Below are positions 45,201 to 52,043 of a stretch of DNA of 64,000 bases, piece by piece. The stretch is from Bauldia sp. Lineage in GTDB: Bacteria; Pseudomonadota; Alphaproteobacteria; Rhizobiales; Kaistiaceae. Where the stretch lies: contig JADLGL010000036.1 of assembly GCA_020849325.1 (NCBI GenBank), positions 1 through 64,000 of the forward strand. Reading direction: 5' to 3'. The position numbers were made by a program, and so were the translations under genes. The notes beneath the pieces were generated by a model. That model made no database searches. It was given only the letters and a program-made list of their open reading frames with translations, and was not told the DNA's origin. The first letter of the stretch is position 1, and each line of letters starts with the position of its first letter.

Positions 45201-46575
45201 CGTCCTCGACCGCTCCGGCAGCATGATCGGACCGGTCGAGGACACCAACCGCCTCACCATCGCCAAGGAGGCGACGATCGCCGCCGTGGAGCTTCTCCAC
45301 CCGGAGACGCAGGTCGGCGTGACCGTCTTCGATTCCGAGGCCCACCGCCTCCTGCCGCTCCAGCCGCAGAACCTGCCGGCCCTCGAGGCGGCGCTCGATC
45401 CGCTCCAGCCCGGCGGCGGCACCGAGCTCTATCCCGGCATTGCCGACGCCGTGGAACAGCTCCTCGCCGCCGACGCGCAGGCAAAGCACATCGTCGTCCT
45501 CACCGACGGCCTCCTCGGGCCGCGCGATTTCGCCCCGATCATCGCGGAGGCAACGGCCGGCGGGATCACCATCTCCGCCGTCGCCATCGGCAGCACCGCC
45601 GACTTCCAGCGCGCGTCCCAGATCGCCCGCCTCGGCGGCGGCGCCTTCCACGCGACGCAGGATTTCCGGGCGCTGCCGAGCATCCTGTCGCAGGAAGCGT
45701 TGATGCTGTCGCGGTCGCCGCTCGAAGTCCGCGAGACGCCGGTGTTCTGGGTCGACCGCTCGGCCCCGTTCCTTGCCGGACTGCCGGACGCGCTCCCTCC
45801 GCTCGACGCCTACGTCACCACCACCGCCCGGCCCGGCGCGACGCTTCACCTTGCGGCCGTGGACGAGGACGGCGAGCGCGTCCCGATCCTCGCCTCGTGG
45901 CGCTACGGCAATGGCAGCGTCGTCGCCTTCGCCTCGCATGGTGCCGGCATGGGATCGCAGCGCTGGCTCGCAATGCCGGAATACGCCCTCCTGTGGGGCC
46001 AGATGGCCCGTCACCTCGTCGAGGCGGCCCCGGCGACGGGGCTGACCGTGGACACCCTCCGCCGCGGCGACGCCGTGACGATCACGGTGACCGCGCTCGA
46101 CGCGGATGGCCTGCCGCTGGCGGGCGAGGCGCCGGCGCTGGAGTTGCCCGAGGGCATGGCGACGGCCGCCTTTGTTCCGAAGGGCGCCGGTGTCTACGCG
46201 GCGACCGTCGCGCGGCCCGCGGCCGGGCGGCTCGACGCCACGGTCCGCCTGGGCGACGACGCCGCCGGAGCGCCGACCTGGTTCGGCTACCCCGCGATGC
46301 TGGACTTCGCAGCGGCCCGGCCGGACGGCCTTGTCCGGCTTGCCGCCGCAACCGGCGGCGCGGTCGTCACCGCCCTCCCCGCGGTATCCGCCGATCGCTG
46401 GACGCTCATGCCGGCATGGCGGCCGTGGCTGGTGATCGGGCTGGCGCTGTTCCTCGCCGAGCTCTGGATCCGCTACGGCGCCCTCCGGGCCTTCCGCGGC
46501 CGGGCCGCGCCGCTCCCGGAGCGAGCGGCAGACGCGAAACCGTGGCTCGGACTCGAGCCGGCACGAACGGAGTAG
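42277..46575 (+). CDS. Double von Willebrand A membrane protein (BatA-like fusion)
   Basis: A very large protein of 1432 residues. The N-terminal part has the BatA/aerotolerance membrane segment (helices 5-21 and 55-74) and a first vWA domain with MIDAS residues DASGS at 91-95. Two more helices lie at about 575-595 and 620-645. The second part contains a glutamine-amidotransferase-like region (about 862-958, HGRGLMILGGESAFGPGG) and a second vWA domain with DRSGS near 976-980. A C-terminal helix is at about 1385-1402 (WLVIGLALFLAELWI). In many bacteria these are two separate proteins, so this looks like a gene fusion. The MoxR ATPase and DUF58 genes that usually accompany such proteins are absent from the window. 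vWA domains bind protein partners through a metal ion. Confidence 0.85.
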   Translation: MTFVAPLWLFVLAAAAVVLLLHARRRRSVGVPSIQIWRLIENTAARRPNIRRPPLGLPLVLQLLALLLAAFALAQPRIGAPPDDHVVFLLDASGSMRTTDVGPTRFEAAKTRLAAMVDTLGEAGSSRISVIVAASEPFFAVARQAGPSGIRPLIDDLAPAGGIADWTAAARLVPAVAREGETMRVVALTDDGAALGALAAALPGVPADTVPFGSPVGNRTLTASVTAAEDAADTWTVTGAVHFFGEPAGPVEIAVAFRRAGDDGYLDFGTITVTPDPAEAAPAADPGLPAAIPFTAELRLPGPGALVLGLPPDAAPHDDAAYFTLAPGAPRALLIGPAGPDLLRALGAAGIELSQSAELPADRGAAFDLVIVNDVTVDAAPATNVLWLQRGRLASEAAPVPLADAYFSFWDAGHPLSAGIDWSDIAVPRAFALPARTDADPVVAAAGGPIIDARSTTNGRDVRVALGIDASRWGAAASFPLFMANLIDWLALPPTDPTGCTVGTGCRIPAGYALVGVSAPDLAPLAPLRSETFMPNVAGIYRFSGHGRTLEIAANAALAESDLPSPPEGAGWAPPGAFWWRALLLAAIAVLAVELVVAGRGVERFFRRGALQGRDGATRRRRLQLVLRGLALLALLGALVSLPFAGRSPNEAIVVVDATGDTIISAPPGDGLVVAGNPPAIGRDLRDPGEAAASRADPTGIDLEGALRLAAAQLPADIAGRIAVAGSGITTAGNAEAAIPLLGARRIAVDVLPAEAMAPGEALVAAVAPPASLFAGDRFTLNAFIASASPGPATVTVFRDGEAVSSLTVDLAAGSNRIEASFAAATAGEHLFEVAVAKAGDTTEANNRSGALVAVRPAPRVMVVAPDTAWGEVFASALRIQGMDATVVPPDRTPNRMRLWLAYDLVVLLTVPAIDLLTAQQELLAEFVEVHGRGLMILGGESAFGPGGYYRTELERISPLSSRVPQDAPGAAIVFVLDRSGSMIGPVEDTNRLTIAKEATIAAVELLHPETQVGVTVFDSEAHRLLPLQPQNLPALEAALDPLQPGGGTELYPGIADAVEQLLAADAQAKHIVVLTDGLLGPRDFAPIIAEATAGGITISAVAIGSTADFQRASQIARLGGGAFHATQDFRALPSILSQEALMLSRSPLEVRETPVFWVDRSAPFLAGLPDALPPLDAYVTTTARPGATLHLAAVDEDGERVPILASWRYGNGSVVAFASHGAGMGSQRWLAMPEYALLWGQMARHLVEAAPATGLTVDTLRRGDAVTITVTALDADGLPLAGEAPALELPEGMATAAFVPKGAGVYAATVARPAAGRLDATVRLGDDAAGAPTWFGYPAMLDFAAARPDGLVRLAAATGGAVVTALPAVSADRWTLMPAWRPWLVIGLALFLAELWIRYGALRAFRGRAAPLPERAADAKPWLGLEPARTE

Positions 46576-46672
46576 GTGACTGTCCGAGCGTGCGGAGGAC
46601 GCTGGCGATGCACGGGAGCACAGCGCGCGTCCCCTGAAAAGGAACAGTCAATTGGCCTCGGGTGTGTCACAA

Positions 46673-46748
46673 CAACCCAATTGGGTTGGGTTGGCGGTGC
46701 GACCGGAGCAACCGGGACGGCACCGCGTCGGGCAACCCAATTGGGTTG
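46673..46748. promoter_or_regulatory. Two identical 16-bp palindromes, 60 bp apart
   Basis: CAACCCAATTGGGTTG occurs at 46673-46688 and again at 46733-46748, both perfect palindromes, with centres exactly 60 bp apart. They precede the ABC operon start (46819) by 71 and 131 bp. This is what a pair of operators bound cooperatively by a dimeric regulator would look like. Upstream, TGACTGTCC (46577-46585) and GGAACAGTCA (46641-46650) form a loose long-range inverted repeat right after the vWA stop. Confidence 0.65.
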
Positions 46749-46818
46749 TGGGTGGCGGCGCGGACGGCCATTAGCGTCGGCAGTCCGGGAGTCGCCCGCG
46801 GAGAGTGGACGGGCACAG

Positions 46819-47820
46819 ATGGTCGGGGGTCATTTGAGCGAAGCGGCCGCACCGGTCGTCGAGGTTGCGGCGCTCCGGAAACGCTATGGCCGGACGCTGG
46901 CCCTCGACGGCATCGACCTGTCGATCCGTCGCAACGAGGTCTTTGCCCTCCTCGGCCCGAACGGCGCCGGCAAGACGACGCTGATCCACATTCTCTGCAC
47001 GCTGCTGAAGCCCGACGGCGGCACCGCCCGCATCGGCGGCTTCGACGTCTCCCGCCAGCCGCTGAAGGCGCGGAAACAGCTCGGCGTCGTGTTCCAGGAG
47101 CCGAGCCTCGACGGCCGCCTGACGGTGCAGGAGAACCTCAATTTCCACGGTCTCGTCCACCGCGTTCCCTACCGGCTCCGCATGCGCCGCATCAGGGAGA
47201 TGCTGGAGCTCGTCGAGCTCTCCGAATGGCGGAACGCGCTGGTGCGGACGCTGTCGGCCGGCATGAAGCGGCGGGTGGAGATCGCCCGCGCCCTCATCCA
47301 CGATTCGGCGGTCATCATCCTCGACGAGCCGACGGTCGGGCTCGACGCCCAGTCGCGCGAGCGCATCTGGACCTACCTCAACAAGCTCCGGCGCGAGCGC
47401 GACCTGACGCTGATCGTCACCACCCACTACATCGACGAGGTCGACGGCTGCGACCGGGTCTGCATCGTCGACGGCGGGAAAGTGCTGGCGCTCGATACGC
47501 CCGAGGCGCTCCGCGCGCGGTACGGCAAGGAGCAGGTCCGCATCACCCCGCGCGATGCCGCCGCGCGCTCGGGCATCCTCGCGCAGAACGAAGGCGCGGT
47601 GGCGGAGCCGGGCGGCGACGTCGTCATCCCCGGCGCCACCCATGCGGTCGTCGATCGCCTCCTCGGCAGTTTCGGCACCGGCATCAGCAACATCGCCATC
47701 GAGCGGCCGAGCCTCGAGAGCGTCTTCCTCGCCCTCACCGGCCGCGAGATCCGCGACACCGCCGGCGAACGGCCCACCATCGCCCGGCCGAACAGCCGCT
47801 CCGGCGAGCCGGTGAACTGA
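46819..47820 (+). CDS. ABC-2 type transporter ATP-binding protein
   Basis: A 333-residue cytosolic ATPase that should drive the permeases encoded next. Walker A GPNGAGKT is at residues 46-53, the Q-loop in GVVFQEPSLDGRLTV, the signature LSAGMKRRVEIARAL (Ala in place of the usual first Gly), Walker B VIILDEPTVGLD and the H-loop in IVTTHYIDE. The C-terminal domain ends FLALTGREIRDTAGE. The start at ATG 46819 is preferred; a TTG at 46834 behind GGGGGT is possible. It opens a five-gene operon with very short intergenic gaps. Confidence 0.9.
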   Translation: MVGGHLSEAAAPVVEVAALRKRYGRTLALDGIDLSIRRNEVFALLGPNGAGKTTLIHILCTLLKPDGGTARIGGFDVSRQPLKARKQLGVVFQEPSLDGRLTVQENLNFHGLVHRVPYRLRMRRIREMLELVELSEWRNALVRTLSAGMKRRVEIARALIHDSAVIILDEPTVGLDAQSRERIWTYLNKLRRERDLTLIVTTHYIDEVDGCDRVCIVDGGKVLALDTPEALRARYGKEQVRITPRDAAARSGILAQNEGAVAEPGGDVVIPGATHAVVDRLLGSFGTGISNIAIERPSLESVFLALTGREIRDTAGERPTIARPNSRSGEPVN

Positions 47821-47826
47821 CCGCCG

Positions 47827-48633
47827 ATGTTGGGGGCGCTGGGCGGCATCTACGCAATCTGGCTGCGCGAGGTGAAGCGGGCGATCCGCGACCGCGGCCA
47901 GTTGATCGGCGGCCTCAGCCGGCCGCTCGTCTGGGTGCTGATCCTCGGCATCGGGCTGAACCCCTATTTCCGCGCCGAGATCTACGGCGACGTTCGGTTC
48001 GTCGTCCCCTACACCTATCTCCAGTTCCTGTTCCCGGCGGTGATCGTCCTCAACGTGATGTACACGGGCGTCCAGTCCGCCGTGTCGATGATCTGGGACC
48101 GGGAGTTCGGCTTCCTCCGCGAGGTGCTGACCTCGCCGATGCCCCGCAGCCAGATTCTGTTCGGAAAGATCCTCGGCGGCGCGACGGTGGCGTTCGCGCA
48201 TGGCTGCCTGGTGCTCCTCGTCGCCGAGTTCACCGACGTCTCGCTTCGGACGCAGGACCTCTTCGTCGGCCTTCTCCTCATCTTCGGCCTCGCCTTCGGG
48301 ATGACCTGCGTCGGCGCGGTGATCGCGAACCGCATCCGCAGCTTCGAGGGGTTCGGCGTCTTCTCGAACGTCGTCATCCTGCCGCTCTATTTCACCTCGT
48401 CCTCGATCTTCCCGCTCAACCCGGCCCTCTCGGGCGCCCAGACGCGCGTCGTCTATCCGGAGTGGCTCGTCGCCATCATCAAGGCGAACCCCGTCACCTA
48501 TGCCGTCGATGCCCTGCGCGGCGTCTTCATCGGCTTCAACCAGTTCGAACCCGGCGTCGGACCGGTCGTCATCGTCGCGATCGTGGTGGTCGCGTTCGCG
48601 ATCGCTCTGTTCGATTTCTCGAGGCAGTCATGA
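47827..48633 (+). CDS. ABC-2 type permease, first copy
   Basis: A 268-residue permease with about six hydrophobic segments. It starts with the family signature IWLREVKRAIRDRGQLIGGL before helix 1 and carries the ABC-2 central motif MIWDREFGFLREVLTSPMPR, the coupling region for the ATPase. A closely similar permease is encoded two genes downstream (49258-50121): SRPL(V/L), GIGLNPYFRAE(I/V)YG(D/E)VRFVVPY, DREFGFLREVL, FEGFGVFSN and NP(V/L)TYAVDALRG are shared, so the two arose by duplication and may form a heterodimer. It begins 6 bp after the ATPase gene. Confidence 0.9.
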   Translation: MLGALGGIYAIWLREVKRAIRDRGQLIGGLSRPLVWVLILGIGLNPYFRAEIYGDVRFVVPYTYLQFLFPAVIVLNVMYTGVQSAVSMIWDREFGFLREVLTSPMPRSQILFGKILGGATVAFAHGCLVLLVAEFTDVSLRTQDLFVGLLLIFGLAFGMTCVGAVIANRIRSFEGFGVFSNVVILPLYFTSSSIFPLNPALSGAQTRVVYPEWLVAIIKANPVTYAVDALRGVFIGFNQFEPGVGPVVIVAIVVVAFAIALFDFSRQS

Positions 48634-48649
48634 CCGGCCGGGGGTCACG

Positions 48650-49258
48650 ATGTTCGACCTGAGCGGCCAGCAGGTCCTGTTCCGCATCGGCTCGGCGCTC
48701 TTCATCGCCGGCACGCACGGCTATGCGCTCGCCCTGATGGCGCGGCTGATGGGTGACCCCGGGCCGGGCTATGACGGGCGGCGCACCGTCAATCCGCTGC
48801 AGCACGGCCAGTTCCTCGGCTTCCTGTCGATGGTCCTGTTCCGCGTCGGCTGGATCAGGCCGATGGCGATCGACCACAGGCTGCTCCGCTTCGGCCGGGC
48901 CGGCCTCGTCGTCGTCGTGCTCGGCGCGCTTGCCGCGACGCTCCTCATTGCCGAGGGTCTCTGGCTCCTCCGCCCGTGGCTGATCACGAGCTTCTCCGGC
49001 ACCAGCGCCGTCCAGGGTGCGGTACTGTGGTTCGAGAACGTCGCGATGCTCTCCGCCGCGTTCGTCGTCTTCAACCTCATCCCCATCCCGCCCTTCGCGA
49101 TGGGGCTCGTCCTTTCCGGCTACGCGCCGCGCCTCTACGCCCTCCTCGTCCGCCGCACCATGGTCCCGGCCTTCGTCTTCGGCGTCATCCTGTTCTTCGC
49201 CGACCGCGACGGCCTCGTCGCGCCAGCGGTCCGCTCGATCTTCGCGTGGTTCTTCTGA
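48650..49258 (+). CDS. Inactive site-2-protease-like membrane protein
   Basis: A 202-residue membrane protein with about five hydrophobic segments. It follows the site-2 protease (M50) pattern closely: residues 23-36 (HGYALALMARLMGD) align with the HExxHA...LGD motif, then GRRTVNPLQHGQFLG with TLNP..H.D..G, VGWIRPMAID with the GWAKPVPV segment, and VVFNLIPIPPFAMG with FNLIPIPPLDG. The catalytic Glu is Gly, the second His is Leu, and the third metal ligand Asp is lost, so it should be proteolytically dead. It sits between two ABC permease genes; its stop and the next start overlap by one base (TGATG). A scaffolding or chaperone role is inference. Confidence 0.72.
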   Translation: MFDLSGQQVLFRIGSALFIAGTHGYALALMARLMGDPGPGYDGRRTVNPLQHGQFLGFLSMVLFRVGWIRPMAIDHRLLRFGRAGLVVVVLGALAATLLIAEGLWLLRPWLITSFSGTSAVQGAVLWFENVAMLSAAFVVFNLIPIPPFAMGLVLSGYAPRLYALLVRRTMVPAFVFGVILFFADRDGLVAPAVRSIFAWFF

Positions 49259-50121
49259 TGACCGACGCGACGCACACCGCCCCCGCCGAACGCGCCGCGC
49301 CCGAGGGCGACGGCCGGAGCTGGGGCGCCCTCGGCGCGCTCGGCGGCATCTGGCTGCGCGAGGTGAAGCGCGCCCTCCGCGACCGCGGCCAGCTCATCGG
49401 CGGCGTCAGCCGGCCGCTCCTCTACATCCTGGTGATGGGGATCGGCCTCAACCCCTATTTCCGCGCCGAAGTCTACGGCGAGGTCCGCTTCGTCGTCCCC
49501 TACTCGTATCTCCAGTTCATCTTCGCCGGCGTCGTCGTCCTCAACGTGATGTACACGTCCGTCCAGTCGGCCGTGTCGGTGATCTGGGACCGCGAATTCG
49601 GCTTCCTCCGCGAGGTCCTCGTCGCCCCCGTCCCGCGCTTCGTCCTCGTCCTCGGCAAGGTGCTGGGCGGCGCGACGGTGGCGACGCTGCACGGCTGCAT
49701 CGTCCTTCTCTTCGCCCGCTTCGCCGACGTCGACCTGATGGCCGGCAACATCGCCGGCGCGATCGGCCTCATCTTCCTTCTCGCCTTCTGCCTCACCTCC
49801 CTCGGCATCGCGATCGCGCACCAGGTGCGCTCCTTCGAGGGCTTCGGCGTGTTCTCGAACGCGGTGATCCTGCCGCTCTTCTTCACGTCGAGCTCGGTCT
49901 TCCCGCTCGATCCGTCGCTCACCCGCAGCCAGATGATCGTCCTCTATCCCGAGTGGCTGGTGACGGTGATCTACGCCAACCCGCTCACCTACGCGGTCGA
50001 TGCGCTGCGCGGAAAGCTGATCGGCTTCAACCAGTTCGCCCCTTCGGCCGGACCGATCCTCCTCGTCGTCCTGTCGGTGGTGTTCTTCCTCTTCGCGCTC
50101 CGGGGGTTCCGCCGTGGCTGA
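49258..50121 (+). CDS. ABC-2 type permease, second copy
   Basis: A 287-residue permease, paralogue of the one at 47827-48633, with an extra hydrophilic N-terminus of about 25 residues. It contains the same LREVKRALRDRGQLIGGVSR opening, SVIWDREFGFLREVLVAPVP, RSFEGFGVFSNAVILPLFFT and NPLTYAVDALRGKLIGFNQF. Two distinct permease chains in one operon suggest a heterodimeric transmembrane part driven by the single ATPase. It ends with FRRG; the following gene starts within its last 8 bp. Confidence 0.9.
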   Translation: MTDATHTAPAERAAPEGDGRSWGALGALGGIWLREVKRALRDRGQLIGGVSRPLLYILVMGIGLNPYFRAEVYGEVRFVVPYSYLQFIFAGVVVLNVMYTSVQSAVSVIWDREFGFLREVLVAPVPRFVLVLGKVLGGATVATLHGCIVLLFARFADVDLMAGNIAGAIGLIFLLAFCLTSLGIAIAHQVRSFEGFGVFSNAVILPLFFTSSSVFPLDPSLTRSQMIVLYPEWLVTVIYANPLTYAVDALRGKLIGFNQFAPSAGPILLVVLSVVFFLFALRGFRRG

Positions 50122-50962
50122 GGGAGGCAAGGGCACCGGCCGGCGGGCGGTCCGCGGCGACATCATCAGCGCCCTCGCGGTCGCGGGCCTCGCCCTCGGC
50201 GTCTCGTTCCTGCCGCCGGATACCTCGCTCGCGCTGATCCGCGACAGCGGCGCCATCCGCGTGTGCATTCCCCCGAACTATCCGCCGCTGATCCTTGCGA
50301 GCGATCCGCGCGGCGGCGGCTACGATTTCGACCTCCTGACCGAGGTGGCGCGCCGGCTCGACGTCCGCATCTCCTTCGCCGCCAACCCCGCGATCACGCG
50401 CGACTTCAACCCGCGGAGCTGGGGCATCACCCGCGCCCAGTGCCAGCTGGTCGCCGGCGGCGTCGTCGCCTCGCCGACGACGCGTTCCTTCCTCGACACG
50501 TCGCCGTCCTACCTCGAGACCGGCTGGGCCATCGTCTCGCCCGGCCCGATCGGCTCGCTCGACGGCATCACCGTGGGCTTCTTCGCCGGACTGTCCGGCC
50601 TCGACCGCCTCGGCCTCAGCCGCTACCTCCGCGAACAGGGCGCCGAGATCAGCGTCGTCTCCTCGCGCGACGCCCTCATCGAAGGCATCGAGAGCGGCCG
50701 CTTCGCCGCCGGCGTCACCGAGGCCCTCACCGCCCGCACCATCGCCGGCCTCGTCGAGGAGTGGACCGTCGCCTGGATGCCCGAATCCCTCGGCCGCTAC
50801 GAGATCGCCATCGGCCTCTGGAAAGGCGACCTCACCCTCAAGCGCGCCGTCGCCGCCATCGTCGCCGACCTCCGCCGCGAAGGCTTCCTCGCCGAACTCG
50901 ACGCGAAATACGACATCGCCCCCATCGAAGGCACCTTCCCGGTGGAGGCCGCGGAGCCGTAG
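50114..50962 (+). CDS. Family 3 periplasmic substrate-binding protein in the ABC operon
   Basis: A 282-residue extracytoplasmic binding protein. A long, Arg/Gly-rich N-terminus precedes one hydrophobic segment (about residues 18-35), which acts as signal or anchor. The SBP_bac_3 fold follows (SGAIRVCIPPNYPPLILASD, GGGYDFDLLTEVARRLDVRI, TRSFLDTSPSYLETGWAIVS, GRFAAGVTEALTARTIAGLV). Such proteins normally serve amino-acid importers, whereas the permeases here are of the ABC-2 export type. It starts at GTG 50114, overlapping the permease stop by 8 bp, and is the last gene of the operon. The ligand is unknown. Confidence 0.82.
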   Translation: MAEGGKGTGRRAVRGDIISALAVAGLALGVSFLPPDTSLALIRDSGAIRVCIPPNYPPLILASDPRGGGYDFDLLTEVARRLDVRISFAANPAITRDFNPRSWGITRAQCQLVAGGVVASPTTRSFLDTSPSYLETGWAIVSPGPIGSLDGITVGFFAGLSGLDRLGLSRYLREQGAEISVVSSRDALIEGIESGRFAAGVTEALTARTIAGLVEEWTVAWMPESLGRYEIAIGLWKGDLTLKRAVAAIVADLRREGFLAELDAKYDIAPIEGTFPVEAAEP

Positions 50963-50995
50963 CGGGACGATCGGAGCAGCCGGTGGCGAAAGGCT

Positions 50996-51018
50996 GCCCC
51001 TCCCACGGCGGGAGGGGC
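50996..51018. terminator. Perfect 9-bp hairpin between converging binding-protein genes
   Basis: GCCCCTCCC and GGGAGGGGC pair around a 5-nt loop, 34 bp after the ABC operon's last stop codon. The U-rich tail is poor (GTTGTCGT), so efficiency is uncertain. Confidence 0.6.
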
Positions 51019-51046
51019 GTTGTCGTGGTGTGGCTGCAGGACGCTA

Positions 51047-51140
51047 GAGAATGATCCGTTGAAGTCGGATCGCCGCCTTGTTCCTTGATGCAGCACGATC
51101 TTTTTCGAAGAACCGGCAGCCGCTTCTCCGGATCATGCTC
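51047..51140. repeat. Composite palindromic repeat, copy 2 (inverted)
   Basis: The minus strand reproduces copy 1 (9501-9600) almost base for base: palindrome A (51091-51140), a spacer CATCAAGGAACAAGGCGGCG and palindrome B (down to 51047). Its A end overlaps the stop codon (TAG, 51140-51142) of the binding-protein gene that follows. Confidence 0.85.
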
Positions 51141-51892
51141 TAATGCAGACCCCAATCAGCGAGGATCTGGCGGACGACGCCCGTCCCCGAGAGCTTCGCC
51201 AGGGAGGCGTTGACGGCTGCCAGCAGCTCGGGGTCGTCCTTGCGGACGGCGATGTGGAAGGTGCCGACCCGCGTCGGGACGTAGGTGTCGACCACCCGAA
51301 GATCGTTCGGGTGAAGCTCGTTGACCCAGTAGCGCAGCACCGGATCGAGAACGAAGAACGCCTTGATGTCGCCCGCCGCGAGCGCGGCCAGGGCCTCGAT
51401 GTCTGACGGGAACGGAACGACGTTGGTGAACCCCGCCGCCTGCATCGCGGCCTCGTAGACCGTGCCGGCGGTGGCCCCGACCCGCTCGTTCTGGACCTCG
51501 AGCCAGTTGGCGTATGCGGTGGCGTCAGTGGCAAGCACCGCCATGCCTTCCCCGGCCGTGTAGTAGGACGGCGTGTACGCGACCACCTCCGCGCGGGCGG
51601 CCGTGTAGCTGAACACCGAGCAGATCATGTCGGCGCCGCCGGCGGCCATCGTCGGCAGGAGCTCGGCAAACGGCATCGTCTCGTATTCGAACGTCCAGCC
51701 ATTGTCGGCCGCGATGGCCTCGCAGAGATCGATCATCAGCCCTTCCAGCGCGCCGTTGTCGCGAACGACCGAGAATGGCGGCGATGTGGCGCTCGCAATC
51801 GCCTGCAGCACGCGCGGCTGAGCATTTGCATCGCCCGCAAAGATGCTCCCCGCCAGCGAAAGTCCCAGCAGTACCTTTCCGAAACGCTTCAT
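51140..51892 (-). CDS. Family 3 periplasmic substrate-binding protein
   Basis: A 250-residue secreted binding protein with a clear signal peptide (KRFGKVLLGLSLAGSIFAGD, cleavage after ANA). The SBP_bac_3 fold follows: PRVLQAIASATSPPFSVVRD, GLMIDLCEAIAADNGWTFEY, DMICSVFSYTAARAEVVAYT and the C-terminal VRKDDPELLAAVNASLAKLS. Polar amino acids are the usual ligands of the family. It does not belong to an importer operon: no permease or ATPase adjoins it, and it converges on another family 3 binding protein. The cyclase gene is upstream on the same strand with a 151-bp gap, so the protein may have a sensory rather than a transport role. Confidence 0.88.
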   Translation of the reverse strand: MKRFGKVLLGLSLAGSIFAGDANAQPRVLQAIASATSPPFSVVRDNGALEGLMIDLCEAIAADNGWTFEYETMPFAELLPTMAAGGADMICSVFSYTAARAEVVAYTPSYYTAGEGMAVLATDATAYANWLEVQNERVGATAGTVYEAAMQAAGFTNVVPFPSDIEALAALAAGDIKAFFVLDPVLRYWVNELHPNDLRVVDTYVPTRVGTFHIAVRKDDPELLAAVNASLAKLSGTGVVRQILADWGLH

Positions 51893-52043
51893 GGGTCCTT
51901 CTCCGTTCCCTTGACCGGTGCCCCAGCCGGGCACCCGAGTTCCTCGATACCGGGGCGCGGCGGCGGGGCATGTGCCGGAGGGAACAGCGGCGTTTCGAAG
52001 GGCCGTCGAAACCGCGCGGGCATGGCGCGGTTCGTGATCCGGC

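Noticed and set aside
43434..46637. A 1067-residue plus-strand frame inside the vWA gene
   Set aside because: Its composition is dominated by Arg and Pro, and it shares the strand with the vWA frame that has two MIDAS motifs and membrane helices.
48650..49258. Active intramembrane protease
   Set aside because: The HExxH catalytic motif reads HGYAL and the third metal ligand is missing.
46819..50962. PQQ-linked alcohol-oxidation ABC cluster
   Set aside because: ABC-2 transporters with binding proteins occur near quinoprotein dehydrogenases, but no dehydrogenase, cytochrome c or pqq gene is present.
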